Source: Agilicoccus flavus (GTDB lineage: Bacteria > Actinomycetota > Actinomycetes > Actinomycetales > Dermatophilaceae). Taken from it: a DNA stretch of 64,000 bases. The translations under genes and the position numbers were made by a program. The notes under the pieces were generated by a model, which searched no databases, was not told the DNA's origin, and was given only the letters and a program-made list of their open reading frames with translations. Positions within the stretch are counted from its first letter, which is position 1. Each line of letters opens with the position of its first letter. The stretch covers positions 186,001 through 250,000 of the forward strand of contig NZ_JACYXE010000001.1 in the NCBI RefSeq assembly GCF_014857905.1. The letters are read 5' to 3'. Positions 1 through 8,560 of this stretch are shown piece after piece.

Positions 1-80
1 ACGACCGCATCTACGTCGGCGCCTGGACCCGCCTCGTCGTCCGGCGGGCGACCGAGTCCGAGAAGGCCGGCCTCGGCTGA
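1..80 (+). CDS. C-terminal end of an unidentified protein (5' truncated by window edge)
   Basis: The frame beginning at base 3 is open from the window edge and gives 25 residues before a TGA at 78-80. The tail (reading DRIYVGAWTRLVV and ending in EKAGLG) is basic and soluble. It is too short to assign to a family. The codons are strongly GC-biased at the third position, which supports coding. The gene converges on the M20 peptidase gene, with an inverted repeat between the two stop codons. Confidence 0.5.
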   Translation, partial: DRIYVGAWTRLVVRRATESEKAGLG

Positions 81-89
81 CCCCGCCGA

Positions 90-169
90 CCTCCGCATCG
101 TGGGACGGCGACGACGACCACGGGCACCGGACACCCGCCGGTCGGATCTGCCGTCTCACGATGCGGAGG
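90..169. repeat. Inverted-repeat element, family 2, copy A (also possible bidirectional terminator)
   Basis: Bases 90-109 and 150-169 form a 20-bp inverted repeat with one mismatch around a 40-nt spacer. The element fills the gap between two convergent genes, so it could terminate both. Related sequence (the ATCGTGAGAC and CTGCCATCTCAC motifs) recurs at 44634-44729, which suggests a dispersed repeat family rather than a one-off terminator. Confidence 0.6.
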
Positions 170-181
170 CAGCCCGCGGGC

Positions 182-1771
182 TCACCGCAGGCGGAACCGG
201 TCGAAGACCCGGTACATGAAGTCGGTTCCCGTGCGCAGCGCCTGCACGCGGATGCGTTCGTCGTTGCCGTGCATGCCGACGAGCTGCTCGTTGTCGATGA
301 CGTACGGGTAGACGCCGTACCCCGGGATGCCCTTCTTGCGCCACGGCGACAGGCTCGTGCCCGCCTCGAAGAGGGCGGGCGTGAACACGGCGCCGGGGTA
401 GGTCCGCACCGAGGCCTGCGAGATCGCGTGGAAGAGGTCGGTGTCGACGCTCGCCGGCGGCGTCGCCCACGTCTCGTCCAACGCGGCCAGGGCCTGGGCC
501 TCGCTCTGGCCCGGGGTCGTGGCGAGCGTCACCGTCACGTCCCGGTCGCGGAGCAGGCGGCGGACCTGGGCGAGGAACTCGCGCGGCTTCTGTCCGCCCG
601 GCACGGCGCGACAGTTGAGGCGCGCGGTCGCCTCGGACGGGATGACGTTCTCCTTGTAGCCCGCCTCCTCGATGACGAACGCGTGGGTCGTGCGCAGGAG
701 GGCGGTGTGCAGCCACGGGTAGCCCGACCGCTTCTCGACGAGGCCGGCGGCGCGCTCGAGGGTGCGCCGGTCCCGGGCCCGCAGGAGGAGGCGCAGCGCC
801 CGCTCGAGGGCGGCGTCGTCGGTGGCGCGGGCCAACGCGTCGAAGTACTCCCTGGTCACCGGGGTGAGCCGCACCGGGGCGCGCCAGGCCCCGAGGTCCA
901 CGAGCGCGCGCGAGAGGGTGACGACGGCAGGGCTGCGGTCGGGCTTCGAGGAGTGGGTGGCCGTGCCCTTCGCCGTGATGTCGAGGTTGAAGTAGACCTT
1001 GTCCTGGCGGGTGACGCTCGTGAGCATCGGGGTCGTGCCGTCCTTCTGGGCGAGGAACCACCCGCCCTCCGTGAGCACCGACCCCGCGTCGAGCTTGTCC
1101 CAGTGCTGCTTCGCGAGCCACCCCGAGCCGTACTCGCCGGCCTCCTCGTCGCAGTCGGTGAGGACGATGATGTCGCGGTCGAACCGGGCGCCCTGCGCCA
1201 CGTGACGCAGCAGGGCCGTGATGGAGGCGGAGTTCGCCCCCTTCATGTCGAGGGCGCCCCGGCCGTAGATCTCCCCGTTGCGGACCACGGCTGCGAAGGG
1301 GTCGACGCTCCAGTTCTCGCGCTCGACGGGGACGACGTCGGAGTGGCCGAGGAAGAGCAGCGGCTTCGCCCGACCGGCCCCCTTGATCCGGGCGATGACG
1401 TGCACGTTGTTCGCGACGGGGGTCGGGATGATCTCGGCCGGGACGCCCGCGTCGGTCCACAGCCGGAGCAGCATCCGCCCGTGCTCGAGCGTGTTGCCGC
1501 CCTTGCCGGTGTTCGTCGTGTCGAACCGGATCATGCGCTGCAGCAGCTCGAGGGGGTCGGGCGCCGGGCGGGCCGCGGTCGCCGCCGCCGCGCCGACGGC
1601 AGGGGCCGCGACCGACGGTGACGCCGCCCCCGAGACGAGGCCGGAGCCGGCGGCCACCCCCGCCGCGCCGACCGCCGAACCGGCGAGGAATCGGCGGCGG
1701 GTCAGCCCGGCCCGGTCGCTGCGGCCCGGCGACGCGTCGTCTGCGAGGCGGTCGCCCTGTCGATCGGTCAT
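182..1771 (-). CDS. Tat-exported M20 family metallopeptidase/deacylase
   Basis: This 529-residue zinc-dependent hydrolase of the M20/M25/M40 clan cleaves peptide or N-acyl amide bonds, probably outside the cytoplasm. The N-terminus carries a twin-arginine motif (LTRRRFLAG, about residues 24-32) followed by an alanine-rich hydrophobic stretch, as in folded proteins exported by Tat. The metal and catalytic motifs are in the expected order: GHSDVV, GRGALDMKG, then DEEAG with the catalytic and ligand acids. A dimerisation-domain region lies in the middle. The C-terminal half contains GYKENVIPSEATARL, typical of the family. The substrate cannot be told from sequence. The Shine-Dalgarno GGAG before the ATG lies inside a small hairpin. 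Confidence 0.9.
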   Translation of the reverse strand: MTDRQGDRLADDASPGRSDRAGLTRRRFLAGSAVGAAGVAAGSGLVSGAASPSVAAPAVGAAAATAARPAPDPLELLQRMIRFDTTNTGKGGNTLEHGRMLLRLWTDAGVPAEIIPTPVANNVHVIARIKGAGRAKPLLFLGHSDVVPVERENWSVDPFAAVVRNGEIYGRGALDMKGANSASITALLRHVAQGARFDRDIIVLTDCDEEAGEYGSGWLAKQHWDKLDAGSVLTEGGWFLAQKDGTTPMLTSVTRQDKVYFNLDITAKGTATHSSKPDRSPAVVTLSRALVDLGAWRAPVRLTPVTREYFDALARATDDAALERALRLLLRARDRRTLERAAGLVEKRSGYPWLHTALLRTTHAFVIEEAGYKENVIPSEATARLNCRAVPGGQKPREFLAQVRRLLRDRDVTVTLATTPGQSEAQALAALDETWATPPASVDTDLFHAISQASVRTYPGAVFTPALFEAGTSLSPWRKKGIPGYGVYPYVIDNEQLVGMHGNDERIRVQALRTGTDFMYRVFDRFRLR

Positions 1772-1772
1772 G

Positions 1773-1787
1773 GTGAACTCCGTTCAC
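1773..1787 (-). promoter_or_regulatory. Hairpin holding the ribosome binding site of the M20 peptidase gene
   Basis: On the coding strand GTGAAC and GTTCAC form a perfect 6-bp inverted repeat with a 3-nt loop, ending one base before the ATG. The GGAG Shine-Dalgarno sits in the loop and closing stem. It could be an operator half-site pair or a translational control hairpin. No direct evidence separates these. Confidence 0.35.
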
Positions 1788-1865
1788 GTCCATGACGACC
1801 GGCGCTCCGTCGGGCCGGCCGCGCGAGACGTTCACCCTCTCGCGGCGGCGCCCCGGGCGCAAGGG

Positions 1866-2531
1866 TCAATCACCGAAGGAGAACCCGCCCTTGCCCATGT
1901 CGCGACGGTGGGCGGTGAAGACGACGTCCCAGGCGACGCGCGGGCCCTCGTCGGTCTCGACCTCCCGCGCGACCCGGCCGGCGCGGCCGAGCTCGAGGCT
2001 GCCGGAGGAGAGCTGGTCGTGCACGTCGTCCTCGAGGTCGGCCGCGCTGTAGAGCACGTCGGGGTCGTCCGGCCCCCCGTAGCCCTCGGTGTGGTTGGTC
2101 GCGTCGTGCCCGACGACGAGCAGCGTCCCGCCGGGCGCGACCGCGCGGGCACAGGAACGCGTCAGCTCGCGACGGTCGTAGGAGGGCAGGTGCACGTAGC
2201 TGAGCAGCACGAGGTCGTAGGCGCCCGACGGCAGCTCGCGGGTCGTGATGTCGTCGAGCTCCCACGTGACCGCGAGCGTGACGCCGTCCCGCTCCCCGAT
2301 CTGCTCCGCCCGGGCCCGGCCGCGGTCGAGCGCGGTCTGCACGAAGTCGACCGCCGTGACCTCCCAGCCCTGCTCGGCGAGCCACACCGCGTTGCGGCCC
2401 TCACCGGCGGCGAGGTCCAGGGCGCGCCCCGGCGCGAGGCCCGACGTCTCCTGCACGACCCACCGGTTCGGCTCGGCCGTCCACAGCAGGTCGGACTGGC
2501 GGTAGCGCTCGTTCCACTGGTCGGCGTCCAT
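1866..2531 (-). CDS. Class I SAM-dependent methyltransferase
   Basis: This 221-residue soluble enzyme has a Rossmann-type S-adenosylmethionine-binding fold. Motif I reads ALDLAAGEGRNAVWLAEQGW (about residues 41-60), followed by the acidic end of strand beta-2 in VTAVDF and by LSYVHLP after strand beta-4. The opening (WNERYRQSDLLW) resembles TehB/thiopurine-type methyltransferases that act on small molecules, but the acceptor is unknown. I chose the ATG at 2531 because GAGGAG lies just upstream. An in-frame ATG 22 codons earlier encodes proline- and serine-rich sequence unlikely to be translated. The gene is divergent from the nucleotidyltransferase gene. Confidence 0.85.
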   Translation of the reverse strand: MDADQWNERYRQSDLLWTAEPNRWVVQETSGLAPGRALDLAAGEGRNAVWLAEQGWEVTAVDFVQTALDRGRARAEQIGERDGVTLAVTWELDDITTRELPSGAYDLVLLSYVHLPSYDRRELTRSCARAVAPGGTLLVVGHDATNHTEGYGGPDDPDVLYSAADLEDDVHDQLSSGSLELGRAGRVAREVETDEGPRVAWDVVFTAHRRDMGKGGFSFGD

Positions 2532-2734
2532 GGCGGTCTCCTCGTGCGACGGCGTGTTCGGCGGGGCGGGTGTGCCCCGTGACGACGGCGCGCTCACCCT
2601 GACACCGACCCGACGTTACGGGCAACCGGCCTCCACCCGCAGCCCGGTCCGCCCGTGTGAGGCCGTCGGGGGCGTCGACCGCCGCACACACCCCTGACCG
2701 GCGCGTCCCCGGTCGCGATGCGATGATCGGCGGC

Positions 2735-3505
2735 ATGAGTTCGTGGCACGACGCCCTCCCGCCCTCCCCGCACCTCGACGCGCTCGTCGAGCTCGTCGAG
2801 AACGACCCGAACGTCCTCGGCGTCCTGGCCGTCGGATCCTGGGCGCACGGCATGACGACGGAGCACTCGGACCTCGACCTCGTCCTCGTCCTCGAACGCG
2901 CCGAGATCAGCGCCCGCCGCCGCCTCGAGGACCGGCTCGACGTCTCGGGGCTCGGCATCGACCGGCTCCGCCGCATCCCCCGGGACCCCAGCCGCTGGTG
3001 GGACCGCTACCGGTACGCCCGCGCCCGGGTCCTGCTCGACCGTACGGGCGGCGAGATCCAGGAGTACGTCGACGCGCACCGCGTCCTCGACACCGACGAG
3101 GTGGCCGACTACATCGACATGCACCTCGACGGGTACCTCACGTTCGTCTCGCGCTCGCTCATGGGCCACCGCGAAGGGCGCGAACGGTCGGCCCGGCTCG
3201 ACGCGGCCGAGTCGCTGCCCTGGCTGGTGCCCCTGCTGTTCGCGGTGCACGGGCGGGTCCGGCCGCTCAACAAGTACCTGGCGTGGGAGCTCGACCAGGA
3301 ACCGTTCACGTCGGCGGGCTGGGAACCGGATGTCATCCTCGGGGCCGTCGACCGACTGCTCGACGGCTCGGCGGACGCCCAGCGCGAGCTCTTCGCCCTC
3401 CTCGAACCGAAGCTGCGCGAGCGCGGCTTCGGCGGCGCGCTCGACCACTTCGAGCCGGGCATCGACCTGCTGCGTTCCGACGCCTGGGGCGACGGCGGGG
3501 ACTGA
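2735..3505 (+). CDS. Nucleotidyltransferase-fold protein (aminoglycoside adenylyltransferase-like)
   Basis: This 256-residue soluble protein has the polymerase-beta/MNT nucleotidyltransferase signature: a GSWAHG loop near residue 30, then SDLDLVLVLE with the two metal-binding aspartates. The remainder is a helical domain like those of aminoglycoside nucleotidyltransferases and kinase-associated MNT proteins. Family knowledge suggests transfer of a nucleotide to a small molecule or protein; the acceptor is not evident. There is no HEPN partner beside it, so a toxin-antitoxin role is not supported. Start choice is uncertain: ATG codons at 2723 and 2735 are in frame and neither has a strong Shine-Dalgarno. 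The gene ends in a hairpin shared with the convergent hydrolase gene. Confidence 0.8.
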   Translation: MSSWHDALPPSPHLDALVELVENDPNVLGVLAVGSWAHGMTTEHSDLDLVLVLERAEISARRRLEDRLDVSGLGIDRLRRIPRDPSRWWDRYRYARARVLLDRTGGEIQEYVDAHRVLDTDEVADYIDMHLDGYLTFVSRSLMGHREGRERSARLDAAESLPWLVPLLFAVHGRVRPLNKYLAWELDQEPFTSAGWEPDVILGAVDRLLDGSADAQRELFALLEPKLRERGFGGALDHFEPGIDLLRSDAWGDGGD

Positions 3506-3539
3506 CCGACGGCGCGTACCGCGCCCCAGGTCTCTCCCG

Positions 3540-3563
3540 CGCCCCCGGCCTGCGCCGGGGGCG
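3540..3563. terminator. Bidirectional hairpin terminator
   Basis: CGCCCCCGGC at 3540-3549 pairs perfectly with GCCGGGGGCG at 3554-3563 across a 4-nt loop. It sits between convergent genes ending at 3505 and 3568. It has no long U tract, as is usual for high-GC actinobacterial terminators. Confidence 0.65.
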
Positions 3564-3567
3564 TTCG

Positions 3568-5463
3568 TCAGTCGGCGACCTGCGCCGCGTCGGCGATGCG
3601 GCGCTGCGCGTACTCCGCGAGCCGCTCCCCGTCGCCCGAGCGGGCGGCGGCCGGGCGACGCCCCGGGTTCGGCGACACGCCCTTGAGCACGCTGCCGACG
3701 GGGTAGACACGCTTCTCGTTCGGCAGCGGCATGCCCGCGCACACCGAGTCGACCGGCGGGAGCGTCCCCGCGGTGAGGTAGGCGTTGACCGCCTTCTCGA
3801 CGCAGGGGTTCTCGCCGAGGAAGGCGCCGTGGTTGCCCTGGTCGTCGACGCTGATGAGGCGGGTGCCCGGCGTGGCCGCGTGGGCGCGGCGCGCGCCCTC
3901 GATCGGCGTGGCCGGGTCGAGCTCGGTCTGCACCATGACCATCGGCACCCGCTTCACGGGCCGCGGGGCGACCTGCGGCGCGTACGGCCAGTAGGCGCAC
4001 GCGCTCGTGACCCACTGGTAGCCGATGAGCGGGTACAGCCGGCCGAGCCTCATGCCCTCGGCCACGTACGAGGCGGCCGACCGACTCCACGGGGAGTCGT
4101 TGCACGTGACGGCCGTGAAGACCGTGTTCTCACCCGCGCTGTCGTCGGCTCCGAGGGCCGCCTCGGCCGCGGACTCCGCCGGCGAGATCGCGGCGGCCCG
4201 GCGGGCGGCGCTGCCACCGACCCGCGAGCGCAGGTCGGCGAGCTTGTCGGCCAGGTCGATGAACGTCGCGTCGGTGTACATCGCCTCGGCGACCATGTCG
4301 TCGAGGTCGTCCGGGGTCAGCCCGCGGATCCGACCCCGGGACACGGCCGCGCGCAGGTCGGTGAACGCCGCGCGGGTCTGCGCCGTCGTCCGGCCCATCC
4401 CCCACGTCGCGTGCTGGCGCGCGAGCCACGGCAGGAACTGCGCGTCGAACCGGCGCTGGAAGCCGAGCGGCTGCCAGGCGAAGCTCGCGCGCCACGGCGA
4501 GGAGAACTCGGTGTTCGAGTCGAGCACGAAGCGCCCGACGCGCCCCGGGTACAGCTCCGCGTACCGGGCGCCGAGCCACGTGCCGGCCGAGACGCCGTAG
4601 TAGTCGATCGTGTTCGCGCGCATGAGACGACGGGAGAAGTCCTGGTCGCGGATCGTCTGCTGGGTCGAGACGACGGACAACGCGGCACCCTTGGCCTTGA
4701 CGCACGAACGGACCCACGCCGCCAGGGCGCGCTGCTGCGCGCGGATGGAGGCGGTCGTCGGGTTGCGCCGGTCACGCACCCCGTCGTCCGGCTCGGGGCA
4801 GGCCACCGGCATCGACCGACCGGTGCCGCGGGGGTCCATCGCGACGACGTCGTGGGACCGGCCAATCGCCGGCTCGAGCGCGACCGTCGTGGGCGCGAGC
4901 CAGTCGGCGGCCACGCCGGGGCCGCCCGGGTTGACGAACAGCACGCGCGTCGCGCGGCGGTCGCCCTTGACGACGCGGCGGGTCACGCGCGTGAGCTGCA
5001 GCGTCGCGGAGCCCTTCGTCAGGTCGCGCCAGTCGAGCGGGGTGCGGACCTGGGCGCACAGCACCTTGCTGCCGGGGCTGACCTCGGCGACGACGGTGGC
5101 GGGGTTGCGCGTGGCGGGAGAGCACGACGAGGCGCGCCACACCGGCCGCTGCGCCACGTACTGCGACCAGCGCCAGGGGGTGCGCTTGGCGGCGGGCGCG
5201 GCAGAAGGAGCGGGCGCAGCGGGCACTGCGGTGGCCGGGGCCGACGAGGCCGAGGTGACGGAGGTGGCCGAGGTGACGCTGACGGCCGAGGCGGGGGGCG
5301 GCGCCACCAGACCGGCGGCGACCATCCCGGCCGCGCCGAGCACCGAGCCACCGGCCCTCAGACGCCGACGGGACCGGACCGGACGAGTCGAGGTGTCGAC
5401 GGTGTCTGCCGGGCCGGCGCTCTCGGTGGCCGCGCTCGCACCGCGGTCGTGAAGCAGAGACAT
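3568..5463 (-). CDS. Secreted alpha/beta hydrolase, tripeptidyl aminopeptidase (TAP) type
   Basis: This 631-residue exported serine hydrolase has a basic n-region (SRRRLRAGG) and an alanine-rich hydrophobic segment ending in PPPASA, forming a signal peptide that may use Tat or Sec. The catalytic core shows FVNPGGPG (oxyanion region), MDPRGTGRS, the nucleophile elbow GVSAGTW, a late aspartate in QTELDPATP and the histidine in QGNHGAF. This matches Streptomyces Tap/SlpD-type enzymes with a C-terminal TAP-like domain, which remove N-terminal tripeptides or short peptides outside the cell. Length is slightly above the family norm because of the long alanine-rich N-terminus. I preferred the ATG at 5463; one ten codons upstream is possible. 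Confidence 0.88.
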   Translation of the reverse strand: MSLLHDRGASAATESAGPADTVDTSTRPVRSRRRLRAGGSVLGAAGMVAAGLVAPPPASAVSVTSATSVTSASSAPATAVPAAPAPSAAPAAKRTPWRWSQYVAQRPVWRASSCSPATRNPATVVAEVSPGSKVLCAQVRTPLDWRDLTKGSATLQLTRVTRRVVKGDRRATRVLFVNPGGPGVAADWLAPTTVALEPAIGRSHDVVAMDPRGTGRSMPVACPEPDDGVRDRRNPTTASIRAQQRALAAWVRSCVKAKGAALSVVSTQQTIRDQDFSRRLMRANTIDYYGVSAGTWLGARYAELYPGRVGRFVLDSNTEFSSPWRASFAWQPLGFQRRFDAQFLPWLARQHATWGMGRTTAQTRAAFTDLRAAVSRGRIRGLTPDDLDDMVAEAMYTDATFIDLADKLADLRSRVGGSAARRAAAISPAESAAEAALGADDSAGENTVFTAVTCNDSPWSRSAASYVAEGMRLGRLYPLIGYQWVTSACAYWPYAPQVAPRPVKRVPMVMVQTELDPATPIEGARRAHAATPGTRLISVDDQGNHGAFLGENPCVEKAVNAYLTAGTLPPVDSVCAGMPLPNEKRVYPVGSVLKGVSPNPGRRPAAARSGDGERLAEYAQRRIADAAQVAD

Positions 5464-5640
5464 CGGACTGGACCCCCACGTGTGCGACGACATACCCCCG
5501 GCGGCTCATCGTCTCACGCCGGGCGGCGCGGTGGTGTCCTGTGACCGGCCCGACGCGGCGGACCCTGCCGGGTCTGCGACCCCCCGGGGCAGGACGCCTG
5601 TGGGACAGTGGGTCCGATCATCGAGCAGGAGGCCACACGC

Positions 5641-6372
5641 ATGTCGGACACCCCCGGTCGCGGACGCGACGAGAACCCCGGCGAACGGGTCGGGCGGCCG
5701 CAACCGCATCCCGGCTGGTCCGCGCAGTCCCAGGAGAGCTACGAGGCCGGCGACTCCGGCGGCTGGGGCGGACCGCGACCCAACCCCACCGGCCCCCTCC
5801 CGCGCCTGCGGCGCACCCCCGACGACCGCGTCACCTACGCCGCGGCGCAGGGCTACGGCGACACCGACCCGGGTCGGGCGGAGGAGGATCCGAACGCCCC
5901 GCACGGCGCCCACACCGCCGGGGCCCCCGACGCCGCACCCGACGGTGGGGACGCGTCGGACCCCGGGGACCACCCGCACGAGCACGACCACGGCGACCCG
6001 CACGCCGACGACCGCGACGCCTGGGGCGACCCGGCTCACCCGCCGCGGTCCCCCGCAGCGGCCGGCGCGGCCGCCCTGTTCGACCTGTCGTTCCGGCGCA
6101 CCGCGACCTTCTCGATCGTGCCGTTCACCTACGTCGTCGTGCTCGTCTTCCTCGTGCTCGACTACATGCGCTCCATCTACGACTACTCGAGCGCGGCCGG
6201 GTCCATCGGTCCCGGGGCGCTCGGCGGGCTGCTCATCCTCTTCGTCGTCGGGCTCTTCAAGATCGTCGTCCTCGCGTCGCTGGCGCGCCTGGCCCTCGAG
6301 CTGTGCCGGCACGTGGCCGAGCTGGCCCACGATCGCCGCGGCGAACAGGAGTGGACGACGCCGAGGTCCTGA
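5641..6372 (+). CDS. DUF4282 domain membrane protein
   Basis: This 243-residue protein has a long hydrophilic, proline-, glycine- and aspartate-rich N-terminal half (residues 1-135, including a His/Asp-rich run) that looks disordered. It is followed by LFDLSFRR and two transmembrane helices at about residues 159-183 and 197-222. This arrangement fits the DUF4282 family of small actinobacterial and proteobacterial membrane proteins of unknown function. A clear AGGAGG lies 8 nt before the ATG. It is followed 64 bp later by the tyrosine phosphatase gene on the same strand, so co-transcription is possible. Confidence 0.8.
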   Translation: MSDTPGRGRDENPGERVGRPQPHPGWSAQSQESYEAGDSGGWGGPRPNPTGPLPRLRRTPDDRVTYAAAQGYGDTDPGRAEEDPNAPHGAHTAGAPDAAPDGGDASDPGDHPHEHDHGDPHADDRDAWGDPAHPPRSPAAAGAAALFDLSFRRTATFSIVPFTYVVVLVFLVLDYMRSIYDYSSAAGSIGPGALGGLLILFVVGLFKIVVLASLARLALELCRHVAELAHDRRGEQEWTTPRS

Positions 6373-6436
6373 CCCCGCTCGGCGACGGCGCCCTGCGCCC
6401 GCTGCAGCGTTCCGCGCGGCTGCTTCACTGGAAGCC

Positions 6437-6946
6437 ATGAGCGATCCGTACCGCATCTGCGTCGTCTGCAGCGGCAACATCTGCCGCTCCCCCATGGGCG
6501 AGGTCGTGCTCCGGCGCGCGTTCGAGGACGCCGGCCTGGCCGACCGGGTCGTCGTCGACTCGGCCGGCACGGGCTCGTGGCACGTCGGCGACGGCGCCGA
6601 CCCCCGCACGGTGGCCGCCCTGCAGCGCCGCGGCTACGACGGCAGCGCCCACCGCGCGAAGCAGTGGGACCCGGAGTGGCTCGCGGGCCGCGACCTCGTG
6701 CTCGTCGCCGACGCGGGCCACCGGCGGGGCATCCTCGCGGAGGCCGCCCGCGAGGCCGGGGCGGACCACGTGCGCTTCGTGCGCGCCTTCGACCCCGACG
6801 TCGACCCCGACGGCCCCGCGAAGGACCTCGACCTCGCCGACCCGTACTACGGCGACGACGACGTCTTCGACGCCTGTCTCGACCAGGTCGTCCGCGCGGC
6901 ACCGGGGGTCGTCGAGCACGTCCGCGCGCAGCTCGACGCCCGCTGA
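6437..6946 (+). CDS. Low-molecular-weight protein-tyrosine phosphatase
   Basis: This 169-residue cytoplasmic phosphatase hydrolyses phosphotyrosine through a cysteinyl-phosphate intermediate. The P-loop CSGNICRS begins at Cys11, giving the CX5R motif with Arg17. The general-acid aspartate lies in ADPYYGDDD near residue 128. Both are intact and in the right places, and the length fits the family. Actinobacterial homologues include PtpA; physiological targets vary and cannot be inferred here. No kinase gene is adjacent. Confidence 0.92.
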   Translation: MSDPYRICVVCSGNICRSPMGEVVLRRAFEDAGLADRVVVDSAGTGSWHVGDGADPRTVAALQRRGYDGSAHRAKQWDPEWLAGRDLVLVADAGHRRGILAEAAREAGADHVRFVRAFDPDVDPDGPAKDLDLADPYYGDDDVFDACLDQVVRAAPGVVEHVRAQLDAR

Positions 6947-6978
6947 GCCCGTCGGTGGCGTCTGGTTGGATGTCGGGC

Positions 6979-8415
6979 ATGGCCTCGCTCGCTGACATCA
7001 CGCCTCCGATCGCCCTCGGCGCCCTCGACGGCCGGTACCGCCGCGCCGTCGCGCCGCTCGTCGACCACCTCTCGGAGGCGGCGCTCAACCGCGAGCGCGT
7101 CCGCGTCGAGATCGAGTGGCTCGTGCACCTCACCGGCCGCGGCGTCGTCCCCGGGGTCCGCGCGCTGAGCGAGGCCGAGACCGGGCGGCTCCGGGCGATC
7201 GTCGAGGAGTTCGGGGCCGACGACGTCACGGAGCTCGCGCAGATCGAGCGCGAGACCGTCCACGACGTCAAGGCCGTCGAGTACTACCTCAAGCGCCGGC
7301 TGCCGGACGCGCTCGACGGCCCCGCCGAGGAGGTCGCGCGCCTCGGCGAGCTCGTCCACTTCTGCTGCACGAGCGAGGACGTCAACAACCTCTCGTACGC
7401 GCTGATGATCTCGGGCGCGATCCGCGACGTCTGGCTCCCCGCGGCCACCGCCCTGGTCGACCAGCTCGCGCGCCTGGCGCACGAACTCGCGGAGGTCCCC
7501 CTGCTCGCGCACACGCACGGGCAGCCCGCGACCCCCACGACGATGGGCAAGGAGCTCGCCGTGCTCGCCCACCGCCTGCGCCGCCAGCTCCGGCGCATCG
7601 AGGGCGCCGAGTACCTCGGCAAGCTCAACGGCGCGACCGGCACCTTCGGCGCGCACGTGGCCGCCGTGCCCGGCGCCGACTGGCCGGAGGTGAGCCGCAG
7701 CTTCGTCGAGGATGTCCTGGGGCTGACGTGGAATCCGCTGACCACCCAGATCGAGAGCCACGACTGGCAGGCGGAGCTCTACGCCGACGTCGCCCGGTTC
7801 AACCGGATCCTGCACAACCTCTGCACGGACGTGTGGACCTACATCTCGATGGGCTACTTCGCGCAGGTGCGCGGCCAGGGCACGGTGGGGTCGAGCACGA
7901 TGCCGCACAAGGTCAACCCCATCCGCTTCGAGAACGCGGAGGCCAACCTCGAGGTGAGCAACGCCCTCCTCGACGTGCTCGCGTCCACGCTCGTCACCTC
8001 GCGCCTGCAGCGCGACCTCACCGACTCCTCGATGCAGCGCAACGCCGGCACCGCCCTCGGCCACGGCCTGCTCGCCCTCGACAACGTGGCCCGCGGCCTC
8101 GCCGGGCTCGACGCGGTGCCCGAGCGGATGGCCGCCGACCTCGACGCGAACTGGGAGGTGCTGGGCGAACCCGTCCAGTCGGCGATGCGCGCCCTCGGCG
8201 CCCAGGGCGTGCCGGGGATGGACCAGCCGTACGAGCGGCTCAAGGAACTCACCCGCGGGCGCCGCATCACCGGCGACGACCTGCGCGAGTTCGTGCGCGG
8301 CCTCGGCCTGCCGCCCGAGGTGGAGGAGCGGTTCGTCGCGCTCACCCCCGCGACGTACGTCGGCCTCGCGCCGCGCCTCGTGGCCCGCCACCTGCCGGTG
8401 CCGCCCCCCGCCTGA
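6979..8415 (+). CDS. purB: Adenylosuccinate lyase
   Basis: This 478-residue enzyme catalyses two beta-elimination steps of purine synthesis: SAICAR to AICAR plus fumarate, and adenylosuccinate to AMP plus fumarate. It is of the long, Escherichia coli-like PurB subtype, shown by NHDVKAVEYFLK-like sequence (here VHDVKAVEYYLK), SEDVNNLSYALM, the HGQPATPTTMGKE segment and the fumarase-superfamily signature SSTMPHKVNP at about residues 304-313. The C-terminus ends with the family-typical PYERLKELTRGRRI. ATG codons at 6970 and 6979 are both possible. It is not grouped with other pur genes here. Confidence 0.96.
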   Translation: MASLADITPPIALGALDGRYRRAVAPLVDHLSEAALNRERVRVEIEWLVHLTGRGVVPGVRALSEAETGRLRAIVEEFGADDVTELAQIERETVHDVKAVEYYLKRRLPDALDGPAEEVARLGELVHFCCTSEDVNNLSYALMISGAIRDVWLPAATALVDQLARLAHELAEVPLLAHTHGQPATPTTMGKELAVLAHRLRRQLRRIEGAEYLGKLNGATGTFGAHVAAVPGADWPEVSRSFVEDVLGLTWNPLTTQIESHDWQAELYADVARFNRILHNLCTDVWTYISMGYFAQVRGQGTVGSSTMPHKVNPIRFENAEANLEVSNALLDVLASTLVTSRLQRDLTDSSMQRNAGTALGHGLLALDNVARGLAGLDAVPERMAADLDANWEVLGEPVQSAMRALGAQGVPGMDQPYERLKELTRGRRITGDDLREFVRGLGLPPEVEERFVALTPATYVGLAPRLVARHLPVPPPA

Positions 8416-8483
8416 CCGCGGGCGCGGCGGCCGCGACCACAGCCGCAGACGCGGCCCCGCCCGCGGTGGGGTCCGTTCCGGGA

Positions 8484-8500
8484 ATACCCCCCAGGGGTAT
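8484..8500. promoter_or_regulatory. CsoR operator overlapping the copper-operon promoter
   Basis: ATACCCC-CCA-GGGGTAT is a perfect 7-bp inverted repeat with a 3-nt spacer, the standard form of CsoR-family operators (TACCCC..GGGGTA). The right arm runs into TATGCT (8498-8503), a good -10 element. A bound repressor would therefore cover the promoter, and copper would release it. It lies 61 bp before csoR. Confidence 0.85.
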
Positions 8501-8560
8501 GCTGTTGTCCACGACGCAGGACACCACCCTGCACGAAGAGCACGGGATCGGGAGGCGGCC

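Noticed and set aside
2735-3505. Toxin-antitoxin (MNT/HEPN) pair
   Set aside because: The MNT-like nucleotidyltransferase stands alone, and no HEPN-domain gene lies on either side. It is longer than antitoxin MNT proteins.
2743-5544. 933-codon plus-strand ORF over the nucleotidyltransferase and hydrolase genes
   Set aside because: It is a shadow frame: the first part is out of phase with the nucleotidyltransferase and the rest is antisense to the secreted hydrolase.
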